64,000 nucleotides of DNA from Notospermus geniculatus (lineage: Eukaryota > Nemertea > Pilidiophora > Heteronemertea > Lineidae): contig NMRB01001401.1 of assembly GCA_002633025.1 (NCBI GenBank), forward strand, positions 107,298-171,297, read 5' to 3'. Below, in pieces: positions 42,263 to 56,100 of the stretch. The stretch's first letter is position 1; every line of letters begins with the position of its first letter. Both the position numbers and the translations under genes were made by a program. Below the pieces are notes generated by a model. It was not told the DNA's origin. It did no database searches and worked only from the letters and a program-made list of their open reading frames with translations.

Positions 42263-45200
42263 TATGTGCAGTGAAGTGGAGCGTACCTTTCGCGTGATGG
42301 AGGTAGAAGGTGTACTCCGTACTACTGTGTGGGCTTTCATCTCAGTGGTTTAAGCAAGATGGGAATTCTTCGTCATCATCTCTGCATGCCTTTCATTAAT
42401 GCCTCCCGTCCTCGCCCTCCTTCATCTCTGTTACCTCTAACCAGCTAACAGTTCTGTGAAGTACCAAACAACCCGACCCATTTGAAAACATTAGTAATGC
42501 TTACAGAATCTCAACAGGCTAGAGGTAAAGCCTTGAAGTCCTTCCAGCTTTGAGGTAATTCGCCACTGTCTCCTGTTAGCGCATTCCACTTAAAATCTCC
42601 TTTGAGAAAAACCATGATTTCTTCTGGTCGGCCGTGCAATTTTGATAGAGAAACAATTCATGCGATTAAATGATGATAAAGAAGAAACAGAAGAATGTGA
42701 GCTTTAAGGAAGAGAAAATGGACCGGACCAAACTGGTTGATTTGAATCACTTGATTGATTTGCTATGATGTCTGTTTGGGTGCTTTCGTCTAAAAAAACT
42801 ATTTTTTACATGCCTTTTACAATCTTGAATCTAAAAGCTGTCTCTGAGAAGGAATAAGGAAGGAAAATAATCGTGTGTGGTGGAAATACGACTTTTTACC
42901 ATTCGTTGCACTGAGCATTGAACTCTACATGGATTGTCCAAGTCGAGCTCATTCTCCTGTAGAGGTGGAAATTGCAAATTTTGGTAGGCCAAAATTTTGA
43001 AATCCTCTGATTTGGAGGATGTCATCTGTTAGAAGATTGGTGATTGTAGGCCACACCCTTTGAAATCTGTGTAATGCAAGCCAAGGAAAAGGTTGTGCTA
43101 ACGAACTGAAGCCAAGTATTTTCCAACCGGTTGCTCTCATTGTTCGATGCAGATATTACTCTGTAGCACGTCAACCTTGACTTTCTTCCCTGGCCTTCAC
43201 ATAGGTCCCGAGTATATTCAACCTCATCCCCAGCGTTTCTCGTGGCCTTGTCATTTCTTGTCCCTTGCGTCTACGAGCCTCACTGTTGGGTTCCATCGGT
43301 GCATTCCCATTAACAGATATCATTCTGTTGTTTAATCAAAGTGTATTGATTTGTCAAGTGAATGGGCAATGGAACAATGAGTTGCCCCTTGTTGCCGTCC
43401 TTGGCTGTATCTCGTAATGGGTGAGGCAGTCGTAGCTCGAATGATTTACTATAGATTTGACTACTGATTGGTGACAGATATGAAGTTGATATCTGAGAAC
43501 TGAGGCAGTCTCCCTTCGCAAATCAGAACAACCCATTCCCTGTCTTCATTCAAATCAGCCTCATCTGTGGCTGCCTTGCCTTTGTGTCGATTAAAATAAT
43601 TGACACCCAGCATCCCACTAACATGATTTGTGCTCTTAAATTTGTCGTCAATCAATGGTAAATTGGTGGGTCACCTCCTCTCTCCACCCCTGTGCCATAA
43701 GTCAAACGTACAGAGGTGAGAACAGCCTTTAAATTTAGAAGGCGATGAAGTGATTGAAGTCGGTCTAACAAAAGACCAGATGCCGTTGCGGTTGCGATGT
43801 CATCATTCGCATCAGGACCGTTCAATCTCGCCATCTAGTAATGCTAAATTTCGCTTGTAAGCAAAGTAATTAGAGGCTGGAAATCACTTGTGGGGGTTTC
43901 TTCACACTCGAGGTCTTAAATTACGATTCGGAGTTGTCAGATTAGACAGTGTGTGACTCCTGGGGTCAATCATTCTGATTGCCCATTTGGGATAATGACA
44001 GAGTCGACTGGTCTTGTTTCCCATTTGCCATAGTCTCTTTTCCTTCTGTGTGAGTCCTATGTTGATTGACTGATAGATCTGTCTTTGTCGTCATACATTC
44101 ACCTGCTGTTTTCATGGCTTTTTGGCTCACTTATGAGCCTAAGCCTGTAGAAGGCGCTGGGTGAACACATTCCCTTGGCTTTTTCTCGTGAATGCAGCCA
44201 GCGAGAATCACAAAACTTTTGTAGTAGGCTCTTCTAATAAGACTCTTCACACAGATCCTGGGTTTCTGATGTGACTTACTTCTGAGGTCACAAAGGTCAA
44301 ATTCATAAGTGGCTAAAACATGGCACCGACTGCTACAATCTGACCTAGATTCTTCTAAATTGCTACAAAGGTACCCCTGTGGGACAACTTGGAGACAAAT
44401 TTGGCCACCAGGACTGGAGGCCGTGTCCTGTATATCATGATTCCTTATTGACAGGTGAATACAGTGGCCCCGGCTATTTCATTCCTGATACAAATTGATA
44501 GGGCCTTCTTGTTGATTTAGAGTCATGTGGTTGTCATTTGTTGTTGTGAGAAGTCTCTGAAATATCAATGATGTTCCATTTGTCCTTTTCTCAGTTCTGT
44601 CATTTGACTGACATGAATCTCGTGATAAAGTGCAATAAATCTGCCATCTCATTCGTGTGTGCACTCTGCATCCTTGGCTCCAGGCATTCTTGAATACTGA
44701 ATAACCTGTAATATTTATAGTAAGAATCTCCCGCATAATCAAATAATCAAAAAGACAAAGCTGAAGTTGTGATCGCTTGAAGGATCAACAAACTGTAATT
44801 CAATTCTTTTTGGTGGATCATCACATGCTCGAAGGAAAAAAGGCCAAGATTCGTCGCCTTGGGATCCAGTTACTATGGTACAAACAATCGCTGCAACAGG
44901 GGAAGCTGGAGAGTAACACCCAGATAGTGATGAAAATGATATGATTACATTTTACTCATTTGATAAAAAAGTTGCATGATGCTGCATCGAAAAAAAAGTT
45001 TTATTTTTAGTCTGATTAAAGCGAGTCCCACCCATTCATGTCAAAATGCTAAGGGCTGGATAGCGCGTCAGACTGTTTCAAAAGAAGAGGTCATAACATT
45101 TTGTAAATTGTAAAAATAAATAGTAATAGCAACACCCTTTGTTGTAGAAAATCATACAAACAGAAAATATATCTAATTTTGCTTTCAAGCTTGAAAAATT

Positions 45201-45735
45201 CATCGAGGTATTGGAAATAGGTAGTGTTGTAACTTAATGAGTTATACTCTATCAGTTTTCGATAAAAAACTTTCCACTCTGTTTACCCAAGTGTTTTCAC
45301 ACTGGAACAATGAACGTACAGAATTTGCTGCTTCTGCTGCTGGTATTTCTGGGGGTGTGCTCTTTTCTGATCGTCACTATGCTTGTACCACTATGAATAA
45401 ATACCCCAGAGCCTTTTCAGTATTGATTTCTATAAATAGGAATCTTTGTTGTTGTGCCTTAAATTCGATTTCCGAATTTTTAAAAGCTTCGGCTCTGATA
45501 TTCATAACAGCAACAGTGCGATGAATATGAAAAGGGATGAAAGATTTTTTGCCACCTAGCTTTCATTCGAAGGCTAGCACTCATCATATTGTTGTCCACC
45601 TCGGGTCAGACCACCTTTGGTCATTTGTGCTAGATTTGGTCGTTCATCCCTCGATCTTTTCACCTTGGAAATCAAAACTTAATTGATATGTAGCCAAAAT
45701 CAAATCATTCTTTTTAACACGTCCAACAATGTGTT
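42263..45735. other. No firm feature over 3.5 kb
   Basis: Near 44125 GGCTCACTTATGAGCC is a hairpin, followed by AGGTCACAAAGGTCAAATTC (44284). Both vaguely resemble the repeat at 62732-63109 (AGCTCACC hairpin, then AGGTCACAGAGGTCAAAG), so 44.12-44.42 kb may be an eroded relative. Otherwise there are short frames only. Confidence 0.3.
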
Positions 45736-45830
45736 TGTCATTTGGGAATGGTACTCTGGTGGGATTTGAACTTGGTGATGAATAACTGCAGGTTGGTGTT
45801 CCTCTCAAAAGATGATTAGCTTCATGTTAT
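45736..45830 (-). repeat. Possible SINE or tRNA-like fragment
   Basis: The minus strand has a B-box-like AGTTCAAATCCCACC (from TGGGATTTGAACTTGG near 45760). Upstream sequence does not clearly match family S. It may be a different, eroded tRNA-derived repeat. Confidence 0.2.
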
Positions 45831-48800
45831 CTATTCCTAGGAAAACTGACCTTGTGTTGCAAGTATTTTGTTGATTGTCTAAGACATTTCCAAAGAGTAG
45901 AATCAGTGTTCTTCACACGGTATTTTGTATGGTGGGCCACCCAACATTGGCTAACTTCTGCCGAACCTTGGCGAACACGGTTGAGTTATATGCTGGGCTA
46001 TATTGGTGATCTGATCTGTCTGTTCAAGAACTGGACCCTGCTGTTTGCAACCCTTGGTTGTCATACCAGCACTCTTTATGGTCTTGCCTCCTATTACCAG
46101 ATGATAGCAGTAATTAAACACCATTTCCCATCTTTGGCTTTGAGTAGAAATGTTGACAGGACTTCAGCAACAACTCAGCTGTAATTTGCTTGTATTTGTA
46201 TGCCTACATGTATCCCTTTGGCCACCGCATCGGGCTCTTTATCCAAAGGCTATCCATGAACAACCCACCAAAAGCCTTTTATCATGGTCCAATCCCAGCG
46301 CTATCAGATCACATCAGGAGTAATGGTTTTCCTGTGTCACCATCCAATAGTCCCACTTTTCTGCACCAATTTCCTTCTTTCATGTTGCTTTCTCCTGGTG
46401 TTAGCCCCAGCATCAGACTCAAGTTGATGAAAGGTAGTCTACCAACTGCGCTCGTGGTCTGCTTGAAGAGAGTTAAAAGGTTTCTCACCTTCTCTAGCAC
46501 AAACCTAGACACAGTAATCTTTGTATTGCTACCACAAATGGGAACTATCAAAAATCAATATGTGTGTTTTTGGATTATTGAGAAATTTATTCTAGTGCCT
46601 TTAGAGATTTGGTACATTTGAAGACAGAAAACTGCTCTGGGCCAAAACAAATCCTGCAAATGCTGCCAAGTTTGAAAACTTTGTGAACGTAGCTTACATT
46701 TTAAGTGCTGAACAGAGATTAGAAACCATTGCTTTAACATGTTTAATGCTTGTTTAAAGATAATATATCACGGATATTTTCGCGGGCCACGAAAATCATT
46801 GTTTATTTACATTTTGTTTGTTTATTTCTCGTTTTTCTTTGTCTTATGAGTAATTTGTTGGTGGCGTGCCCCTCTAGAAATTCTTTTGATACTGAAAACA
46901 TTCAATTTGGTGGGTTGGCATGTCCCAAAAGTCCAAAATAACATAATGTAAACATCATGTTTACAAACATTAAACGTAAACAATGAAGTCGTGATACATT
47001 ATCTTTAAGGAAGGATCAGGGACTCAAAACGGTGTTTTGCATGTCAGAATATGATCACAAGATATGATATGGCCAATGTACAGAGTTCAGGTGGTCATCA
47101 TGCGAAAACTAGCGTGACGAACCTCACCTCGTCTCCTGGGGTGCGAGCAGACGTTCGTAATACCTTTGTCATCATCTCATCAACAGGGGATGACATTTTC
47201 AACGGTGTTCCTGCGTGTCTCCCCCGACGACAATGTCTCTAATTAGTTTCCTGTGATGCTGCTGATCGTGATTTGATGCTGGAATGCATTATGGGATAGA
47301 ACGGATGATCGCGGCGGAGACGCTGGGTGCCTGGATGATGTTGAGAGATTATCGGTGGTGTAATTACGGCAGACGAAAAAGTTTTGATGAATAGGTGATT
47401 ACTTAACCTGTAATTTTCTCCGCTGAAACTGCTTATTTGACAAGTTGGAATTGAGTTCAAGATGGAGCCTTTCAATAGCAACAACTCAGTTGTATAGGTT
47501 TAAATTAATGGATTTAGAGTTCCAATTATCTCACCCAATAGTTGGGAATTCCTAGCCATTGCATCAGAGCCCTTGCAACTATTGTTATTTTCTATCATGG
47601 TTGTGTGATTTCTTACCATTTAGTGTGAGGTGTAAATCCCTGCTCAGGTGTTGCCATTAATTGTAATAAATGGTGAAATATTGTCGCAATTATCAGAGAT
47701 TTGCCATGACAGGTTGATAACATCTTTTTAGTGGACAAAACACTCAAGAACAAAATGTTGCTCATCTCCAATGGAGGCATCTCTATGATGTAATATGTCT
47801 TAGTCTGCTTGAATGAATGACAAAGATGTACTTTTCATCTCAAAGAATTTCGATTCACAAAATCCACCAGTATCGCATTAGAAAGTAGAAAGTAAAGAAA
47901 CTCTGTCTTTGAAGCCTATTGTCATATCGCAATGAAAATAACTCTCTTTTCGTTTGTAGTGTTTTCAAAACTGCAGAATGAGTCATTTTAATGGAATACT
48001 GAATGCTGTTTTGTTAAATCACGAAATGGCACTGCTTTTGATCGTAGTTTCATTATCATTATTCCCAGACCAGGCTCTTCAAAATGGTGGTTTCAAGTTT
48101 CGTTCATTAGTCTTCCTTCAGGCGAAGTGGTTTCTGAATTACATGTTACCCTCTTCTCGTTACCCTCTTCTCAAATTATATATGTGTGTTGCCGTTGAGC
48201 GCAAGTTTGAAAAAATCATTGCCAGATTGTTTTCATGACTGAAGGCCATTCCTGGAGAAAGATATACTCTTTTCTCACGATCATGACGATATGGACCTCT
48301 CTAGCAAAAGCAGACACATGTCATAATTGTGAAAGGGTTAACATGGTTAATGAAATGAATGTCTCTGTAAGCTTATATTTGTATGGGATAATCATTGAAT
48401 AAATGACAATGATGATCCCAGGCCACCAGCATTTGCTTTAGCTCGAGAGGGTCATATGCGTATTTCATGGGTTAAAAATAAAAATAAAATAAAACAAAAA
48501 CTTCAAAATAAAAAAATTCAACAGTATACCCTTCGACTTGAAATGCACATGACTCTTCTTGTTGTATGCTTGCTAAATGCAATGGTAAAAAAACAACCTT
48601 CGCAGATCAATCTGGTAAATTCTTTTGCGCTTACAAATGTCTAAAGCTTAATTCAAAGAGAAAATAAATCACTGGATAGTTTGTCTTCAATTGATGTTTG
48701 TCATGAGATGTCGTGGAAACTCGCTATAAGATAGATCGCGAGGAGAAAAAAAAACGTCTGTTTGTTATTGATACAGCCATTTTCTGGTTGCTTGCTTCTT

Positions 48801-50605
48801 TATGTTTGATGTGGATTTTATTGAACGGACTGTCTTTTGGGAGTCAGCTTTGTTGGGCAGAACGTTGCTTCTCAATCCTTGGAAAGCCATCATAGCGAGT
48901 GATTCTGACATTGCCGCTTGTGGATCAGCATCCCTCGGATGAAAAAGTCAAATCTTGCCACTTTTGCATTTAGATCTGGCGCACTTAGCATCCGACGTGA
49001 TGGTATGATTAAAATGGTACATGCTTAACACAGCGGGAAGATTCTCAGAAACAATTTAAGGTCTACTTAACTCAACACTGGATGTGAATGATAAATAAAC
49101 TGAAGTAGTGTACTGGTGTTGGTAAATGTAAGCTAAGATTTCTCGGCACAAAAATTCACACAAAAGATGAGTTGTGGAGTCTTCCGCTTTATCTTATGTT
49201 TAGGAAAGGAAACCAAGTCATGGAGAATGTTTTCTGAGACAGCAATCTGCCGAGATAAAATTCTTGGGGCTTGTGATCGAAATGCGGGCAGCTGCCATGG
49301 TGCACAGGCGAGCAATATGTCTGGCCAATTGTCTTCCTTGTGTTTTCTCAGTAAATCTATCATGCCCTTGTTGGGTGGATGGCTGGGTTGTGATGGTGGT
49401 GATGATGCGAATTAGGCCCTTCCTGTGCTTGGATTTGTGTTTTCATTCCAAGTCGCGTCAGCTTTGTTGATTTCAACCTTGTGGCCCCGGACAGGGTGCT
49501 GATATTCTACAGTGTTGCTCCTCGGTTCAGGCCTTGAGGAAGAGCAGATTTATAAGTCCAACCCCATCCAAAGATTTATATCTATCATGATACTTGATCA
49601 AGTTCCAGTCATCCTCAATGCACTTATACATTCCCAATCCCAGCAACACTTCCAGGTTGCTCCTCCAAAAAGCTGTCTGTTGTCTTATTTAATAAACCTT
49701 TCACGAAGAATGCAGTTCCTGAGGAATTATCCATATTGTATGATGCAGGTTGCACTTCGGCATTACAACTCATTCAAACTTTTCAATAGCTTTTGATTTG
49801 GAATACAACACAACAGTCCAACCAAAATTTAGTTATCTTCACTTTCATTTACACAAAATGGATATCGGTACCTCAGTTGATCAAAATTCGGCGTGGAAGT
49901 CATCGAAGATCTTGCGGGCAGATCACAAGGAGGTCAAGTGCATGATGGGTAGTTTGTGGTCCCGGTGGCCGGAAAGACTATAATGGTGCAGGAAATGTTT
50001 GTGAATTTCTTTCACTTTATGAGATGTGGATGTCCACTTAATCAAGATTCAACACGTTCACAAATCATTAGTCAGCTCACGTGAGGAATAAAAATCTATG
50101 AGAAAAAAACAACCCAGAAAAGAATGGTTGACATGACATCAAACGTAAGCTTTGCTAAAAATATATTTGGTATCAAACAAGGGGATGGATCTAACACATA
50201 TCAATCTTTTTGTCTCTGCCTATAGTTGTTGAAAAACAGTCCCTAGATATCTAAAGAATTATCTTCGTCTAAAAAACATCAGGGATGTGTTCATGACATT
50301 TTCTACTCATAGCTTTGTTTGAAATTATCACTTATAGTCTTGTTATTGAATTAGTGTCTTTAAAGTGTGAAATATAATTGTATATATTTTGCACTTGGAT
50401 CTTGAGGCTATAGCAGACGTAATATTTTTTATCCTTTGGTGGAGATCTTTCATTTTCAGTGAACTTTGTTGTGTTACAAGTTGAAGGGGGATGTACTTGA
50501 CATTTCAGTGACCACCCACGTGTTGCAATGTACGTGTACATCAGTTCTATGTCTCTTTATAATTCAATTGATTACATGTATCACTGAGTGAAATGTCATC
50601 TTATC
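45831..50605. other. No recognisable feature over 4.8 kb
   Basis: The longest frame is 143 codons (46190-46621 on +) and has no domain. A short A-rich tract (AAAATAAAAATAAAATAAAA-like) lies at about 48474-48520. No dispersed repeat of the families above occurs. This could be intron. Confidence 0.45.
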
Positions 50606-50613
50606 TTAAGTGC

Positions 50614-50643
50614 TTGTATACTTTCTCGTTTTAGGTAAGTTGT
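50614..50643 (+). promoter_or_regulatory. Candidate recursive (zero-exon) splice site 2
   Basis: TATACTTTCTCGTTTTAG is joined directly to GTAAGTTGTCC; the junction is between 50634 and 50635. It has the same design and strand as the site at 17237/17238. Expectation: AGGTAAGT should occur about once per strand in 64 kb by chance, so two pyrimidine-preceded copies are only modest evidence. Confidence 0.3.
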
Positions 50644-53000
50644 CCGATAAGAAGAACATGTTTTTTTGTAAGGTAGTGTTTGACATTTCTTTCCTCAAGC
50701 AAGGAAGGCTTGAAAATATCAAAGTGATTTTTTCGCAAAAAAATGCTGCTGAATTAGAAAACACAGGGGAAAATAAAATGTCATATAAGCTCACCTTACG
50801 GCAATATATTTCATCCAACTTTCCGAATATTGCTCAAATGAGGCTTTTGTGAATCTCTATCATGTCTATGTTTGAGCCCTAGACCCAAAATCTGAGTTTC
50901 AAAAAAGGCATGAAAATCTGACTGCGTGTGCAGAATACTGAGAGCATGTCCATCAAATTTTTTTCGCCGATGTCACATTTGCATCTCAAAGGTGCATCTT
51001 TCGTTTTTGCTTTTCTTTCTACACCAACAAAAGTAGCCATTGAGCTGTGATTGACAAGAACACCATACATGCATTTTATGGCTTCAGAGCCTGAGTCATT
51101 TTACCGGTAGCTCACTCGCAGGGTATGGCCGTAGCCCTAATCAATGATGCACAAGTAGCATGCCGCAGCAATTAGCAAGTCCTCAAAGCATCTTAGCATG
51201 TTCTTAATGTCACAGCTCTTACCTCTATTTCTCTTGTCCACTGAGTCATTTACCTTGAGCTTAACCAACAGGGCGTGTTCAGATGAAGCTGGAAGTGGCA
51301 GAGGTTGGAGATAGTTGCATCAAGGTGTATCAGATGAGGTTGGTGTTTATAAGGGTTCTTGTGTTTGACTGGAGTCAGCTGGGGGTGACAAGTGGATCGG
51401 GTGTGCCATGGTTATCATCCTCATTACTTGACTCCAGGGTCATGGATTATAGCTTGTGTCAAGAGATTATTGTGGATGGTTTCAAGAGCAAGTGTCATAT
51501 ACCTTATCTAAATACATCGGGAGGGCCGCAAAAACCAAATACACTGTCTACATATAACTTGATATTTAGCACCTTATGTTATTGGTTAGAAACATTTCAA
51601 GCATCAAAGTCGAACAATCTTTAAGTGATGAATTTTAAAGATAACTAGAAAAATGAAATGCTCAAACATTGCTCACCTAATTCACTAGTTTAAAAGATGG
51701 TCGAAAAACAACTTAGATGTATGGTGCTATTTTTGGATATGTTGACCTGTATACTTGAAATTCGCACCACATGCCCAAATTAACTACATGTATATGTGAA
51801 AAATATCATATTAACATGTAGAAAAATTGTAAAAGTCACTGTGTCAAGAAAAGACAAAGTTGTCTCCAAATTTCGCAAGAAAGTTTCAAGAAAAGAGTGT
51901 TTTCTATTTTTCTGGACCATCTGATATCAGTAAGGGACCATCATCATAACTTCTTGTTGTTCATGAATGATGTTCTACAATTTCACATATTTCGAGACAC
52001 ACCATACTTTATGAAACATCTTGCACTTTTAGTCTTGGGTAGACATCGGGTAATTGGCCTCCCTCGTGATTGACAGCTGACAGACTCCCAAGTCTAACGG
52101 TTCTTTTGGATTGAAACATTCGCACAACGAAAAATGACTCATTCAAGAGTAAAACACTGAGATTGGGAACCAATAATTCTGCTCCTAATTGCCGCGGGGA
52201 GAGTCTCATTCCTACTTCATCGATTCAAGAATTTTCTTCAGGTTTTTTGTACCTCGGTGAAATAATCTATAAGATGCTCTTTAGCTTGATGTGGAGTGTC
52301 CCCATGTTTGTTTTGAATTAAATAATGAAACTGAAGAGGTAATCTCTGTTAGGTTGATGATGTCTTTTAACTTGATATTTATGCTGATATAACAGATGTT
52401 TTGAGAATTGCTAATCTCAATTTACAGAAGTTGTTGAATAGCTGTAGATTGTAAGCTGTGCAGGTGATGAGCAATTGTGGCTTGTCTTTTCATGCTGCAT
52501 CACGTGCCCTCAGGGATACAAGCTCAAGACCCTGCTGCACTTACCCTCCTTTCTGTTGTTACAAAACAAAAATATGTCATGAAATTTTCCAGTATTGGAG
52601 TTACTGGAATTGCATGTGCATCAACCACTTTTAAACCACGGCTGTGTTTAAAACCACTGGCGGCTTGTGTATCCTGAGGGACTTGATCATGACCATCAAC
52701 TTTCTTGTGATCATTGGCTCTCCTTTGGCCATGATACTCTTGAAGTTAAAGCCCTTTCCCTATGTCATACCTCCATGGGATCGTATAAACCTCATCAACG
52801 TAATGAGTGGCTCATCTTGCAACTGAAATTTCCTGTGAGGATCTATTACAGAGACATGTTGGAGGCTGTAGTGTAACTCGATATGACTCTCTGCGGGGCT
52901 TGATTCAGCCTCAGAGAAAGCTTAGGTGAGGTATCAATATCAGATACCACTGTATTCTCATTGAAATATGGAGTTGGGAGCCATGAGCTCGAACTTGGCT
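50644..53000. other. No firm feature; a diverged duplication near 51.08-51.28 kb
   Basis: CTGAGTCATTTTACCGGTAGC (51091) and CTGAGTCATTTACCTTGAGC (51241) lie 150 bases apart, followed by CGCAGGG and AACAGGG. This may be an old tandem duplication. Other sequence is plain. Confidence 0.35.
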
Positions 53001-53188
53001 CATTATTGGGACTAGCCAGTATTAGATGATTGTATGTAATATAGGAGGAAACCAGAGGAAACCTTCATACTGTCAAAGAGAGCTGCCCTCTATCACATGA
53101 GTACTGGGTAGGCTACAACTAGGAATTGAACCTGGGGTCTCTGATGTGTCAGTGCTGGATGTTTGCACTGCACCACTCTGACAGCCCA
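53001..53188 (-). repeat. tRNA-derived SINE family S, copy 4 (clearest)
   Basis: Read on the minus strand from 53188: GGCTGTCAGAGTGGTGCAGT, then GCAAACATCCAGCACTGACA and the B-box-like AGGTTCAATTCC. Next come GATAGAGGGCAGCTCTCTTT and GGTTTCCTCTGGTTTCCTCC. It shares all tracts with copies 1 and 2. The tail end is approximate. Confidence 0.65.
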
Positions 53189-56100
53189 TACTGGCTTCTG
53201 CTTGAAGTGGCTAGCGGAATCCATGTCTTTGATTTCTAGTCCATTTTGATATCTCCTTCCAATACAGAATGTTCTAATTGAAGCAAGGGTTGTAGTCAAT
53301 TTGGTGATCGGCATCCAATGGTGTGTTGTTGCTTGTAAATGAACAGCAGACCAACACGCTCCAATGCTGATGGGACAATCTTGAACATAATGAAGGCGGA
53401 TATCAAATGCAAACAGAATTTGTTCATGGCCCCAGGTGTCATTGATGGCCTATTAACAGAGAAGCGGTGTTGGGTCAGCAAGGATGGCCCCCTTGGCCCC
53501 CTCTTTAGTATCGTCATAAAATGAGGGTGTCATGGCTCGCTTTTCTGCCCTGCCATTGAAAGTTCGAGCTGAAACACAATAAATCAAACACGATCTTGGT
53601 CTAATCTGATCAGACAAGCGAAGGTGTTGAGGCTGCTTATTTATCAAAGAAATAAGAGATAAAAGAGCCTGTCGCATTCAAGAAAGGCAAAAGAAAATGT
53701 CTGAGACATATCGATGGCAGACGCACCTTAGGATGTTGTCTTCATCAAAATGTTCGAGGCTTTGTCCAATTTTTCGTGCACCTGAGATAACTAGCGATCA
53801 CCTCTGCTTCACTGCACTTGTTACGATCAAAGTGGATCTCAAATTAATCAATTAATGAGAATCCTGAACCACCCAGATTCTCGGAAGGGAATGCAGAATC
53901 CTGGGTTAGTAATCCGCTTCTTGTGGCACATCCGGGATGACAAAGGGATGCGAGGATTCTTCTGTCATTGTTGCAGTTCATTTTGAAGTGGGATTGTGTT
54001 TCATGAAAAGGATGCTGTTTTAGGATGAGGACTCCACCTTTTCATTTCATCAAGAAGAAGAGGAACGTTACTGAAGATTAAAGCTTTTTTGATGTGATGA
54101 AACTCGAGGTATCAGGTGGTATACCGCAGCTAAAGAAACGTTGGGCAAGTGCTGCGAAAGTTAGGTCTTTCCATGAAAGATTTTAAGTCTTTTGTAAGCG
54201 GATATCGCTTTGGAAATAAGAATAGAAGAAACAGAACTTATGCTTTCATTTCGAAGCTTAGCCAGTGATGATCCTCCATCATTCCAATAAAAAGTGACTC
54301 TCTGAAATAAAAGATGATTTCCTGCGTTTCCTACCCATTCAAAATCATGTAGCGAAACAGTGAAAAAAGGAGAAAAAATCAAGTTAGCTATGACTTTAGG
54401 GAACGTCCAGCATTATTCGATACCCCCTGTGGGTCCTACCCAAAATCTTTCCTTTCGGCAGTAATACAAGCTAAGGAGTAACAATGTATTTTTTCTGAAC
54501 AAATGAAGACGCAATCCGACTGACTGCCCGTTGTAACACTGCTCTTACACCCAAATACAGTTGTTCCCCTATCTTGTTTCTGTTATTGAAAAGAATATTT
54601 TCTTGTTCAAGTCATCTCTTGAGAATTGTAAGAAAGAATGGTAAGAATATAGTAGCATTGTGTTATCTCCCTCCGTACCTGAGCGACGGATTCTATTTTC
54701 TGCAGAATTCGTGTTCCGTGGTGTAAATGTTGGATGCTCGCTGTCTGGTAATGGCATTGTTTGTAGTTGTATATATCACCTTGAGTAAGACAACTCTTTG
54801 TGTGGTATCCTATGTTACAGGAGGAGAAAAACAATGAACAGACAATGGGAGTGATGTAGCAGTCAGTCTTTCTGAGAATAGGCTTTGTTGTTGTGTGATA
54901 CGAAGAAAATGAAGTGACCCTGCCTCCCATAGGCCCTACTTGAAATGTGGACCTGTGTCAACAGTTCCCAAGACTTCTGTGTGTCAGTGTTCACCGATCA
55001 CCACAGCAGTTGACCATTCACCATGACACTTGCCTCCTAGATAGTGCCATTTTGTCAGTGTCTTGAAATTCCTTGTTGCTACAAAAAGATGATGATGGCA
55101 AACTGGCATTCTAGTAAAACACTGCCCAAATGTGCTTCAGAAGGAAGCAACGTCTTTCAAATATTTTGAGTCCAAATCTGATGAGTTTATGCTCCAAAGA
55201 CGAGGGCCTAGGCAAGAGAAATATTGCCCATTGTGAAGACAGATCTGCATGCTTGCAGGTTCACAACATCACACTGCACCTTGCCAGTCTTCATAATCTG
55301 AGAAGTTGCCACAACACGTTGTCCTTGATACTCGATGACATGACACCCATTTCCTGCTTCAGATGCCATGACTTCCTGCCGTCAGCATCCTTACCTCATC
55401 ACGTCTCTTCCCCTTCTCAAACCTCATTGAAGGAGTATTTAACCATCCGCACTTCCAAATGACGATGCTATCTCCTGTTGTTGCTGATGTTGTCAAAGCT
55501 CAATTATTATTCCCACGGGAGTAATCTGTATTCTTTTTGACGTTGTGGATGTTCAAGCTAATTCGTTTACGCAACTGTTGGGATTTCACCATTTGCTCTA
55601 GGATGATAAATATGTCTGCAATCCATTTTGTATTTTTTTCATTGCATCTGTTGAATATCACTTTCTCCATACATAGGCAGCTTTTTGCACATTAGCGACT
55701 TGTCTTTTCACAGGTGACTCAATGTACACTGCATTTATGTGCATGTACATGTCATGCAGAGAACTGATGAAGGCAAACCAATGAGCTTAGGTTCTGCCGG
55801 TTGGAGGCAGCTGAAGTGTCACCCTTCAAAAGATTCTGCTGTTTTGAAAAGCAGTTCCTGCCGTCTGCTTCCAAATTGCAGCCAGATGTTTGCGTTGGCC
55901 ATCTGAAATTGAAGATAAGATCTAACTGAGCAAAAAGACACCAATAGTGATGGACAGGAAGGGGAAAACGGTTGAGTAACTTCACACCAAAGCTTAAACC
56001 AACCTTATGACACTGGCAAGGAACCAAGGGGTAGTGTTTGAGAGGACTTCATCAGAGAATCCCTTGGGGCTGTCGGAAGATGTCCACCCACAAATAATAC

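Noticed and set aside
42116-42340. Minus-strand coding exon in the E-box region
   Set aside because: The frame is 74 codons with no domain. The CpG richness and palindromic E-boxes fit regulatory DNA better.
46190-46621. 143-codon + frame as a gene
   Set aside because: No motif or family is recognised, there is no promoter or splice context, and the length is within chance.
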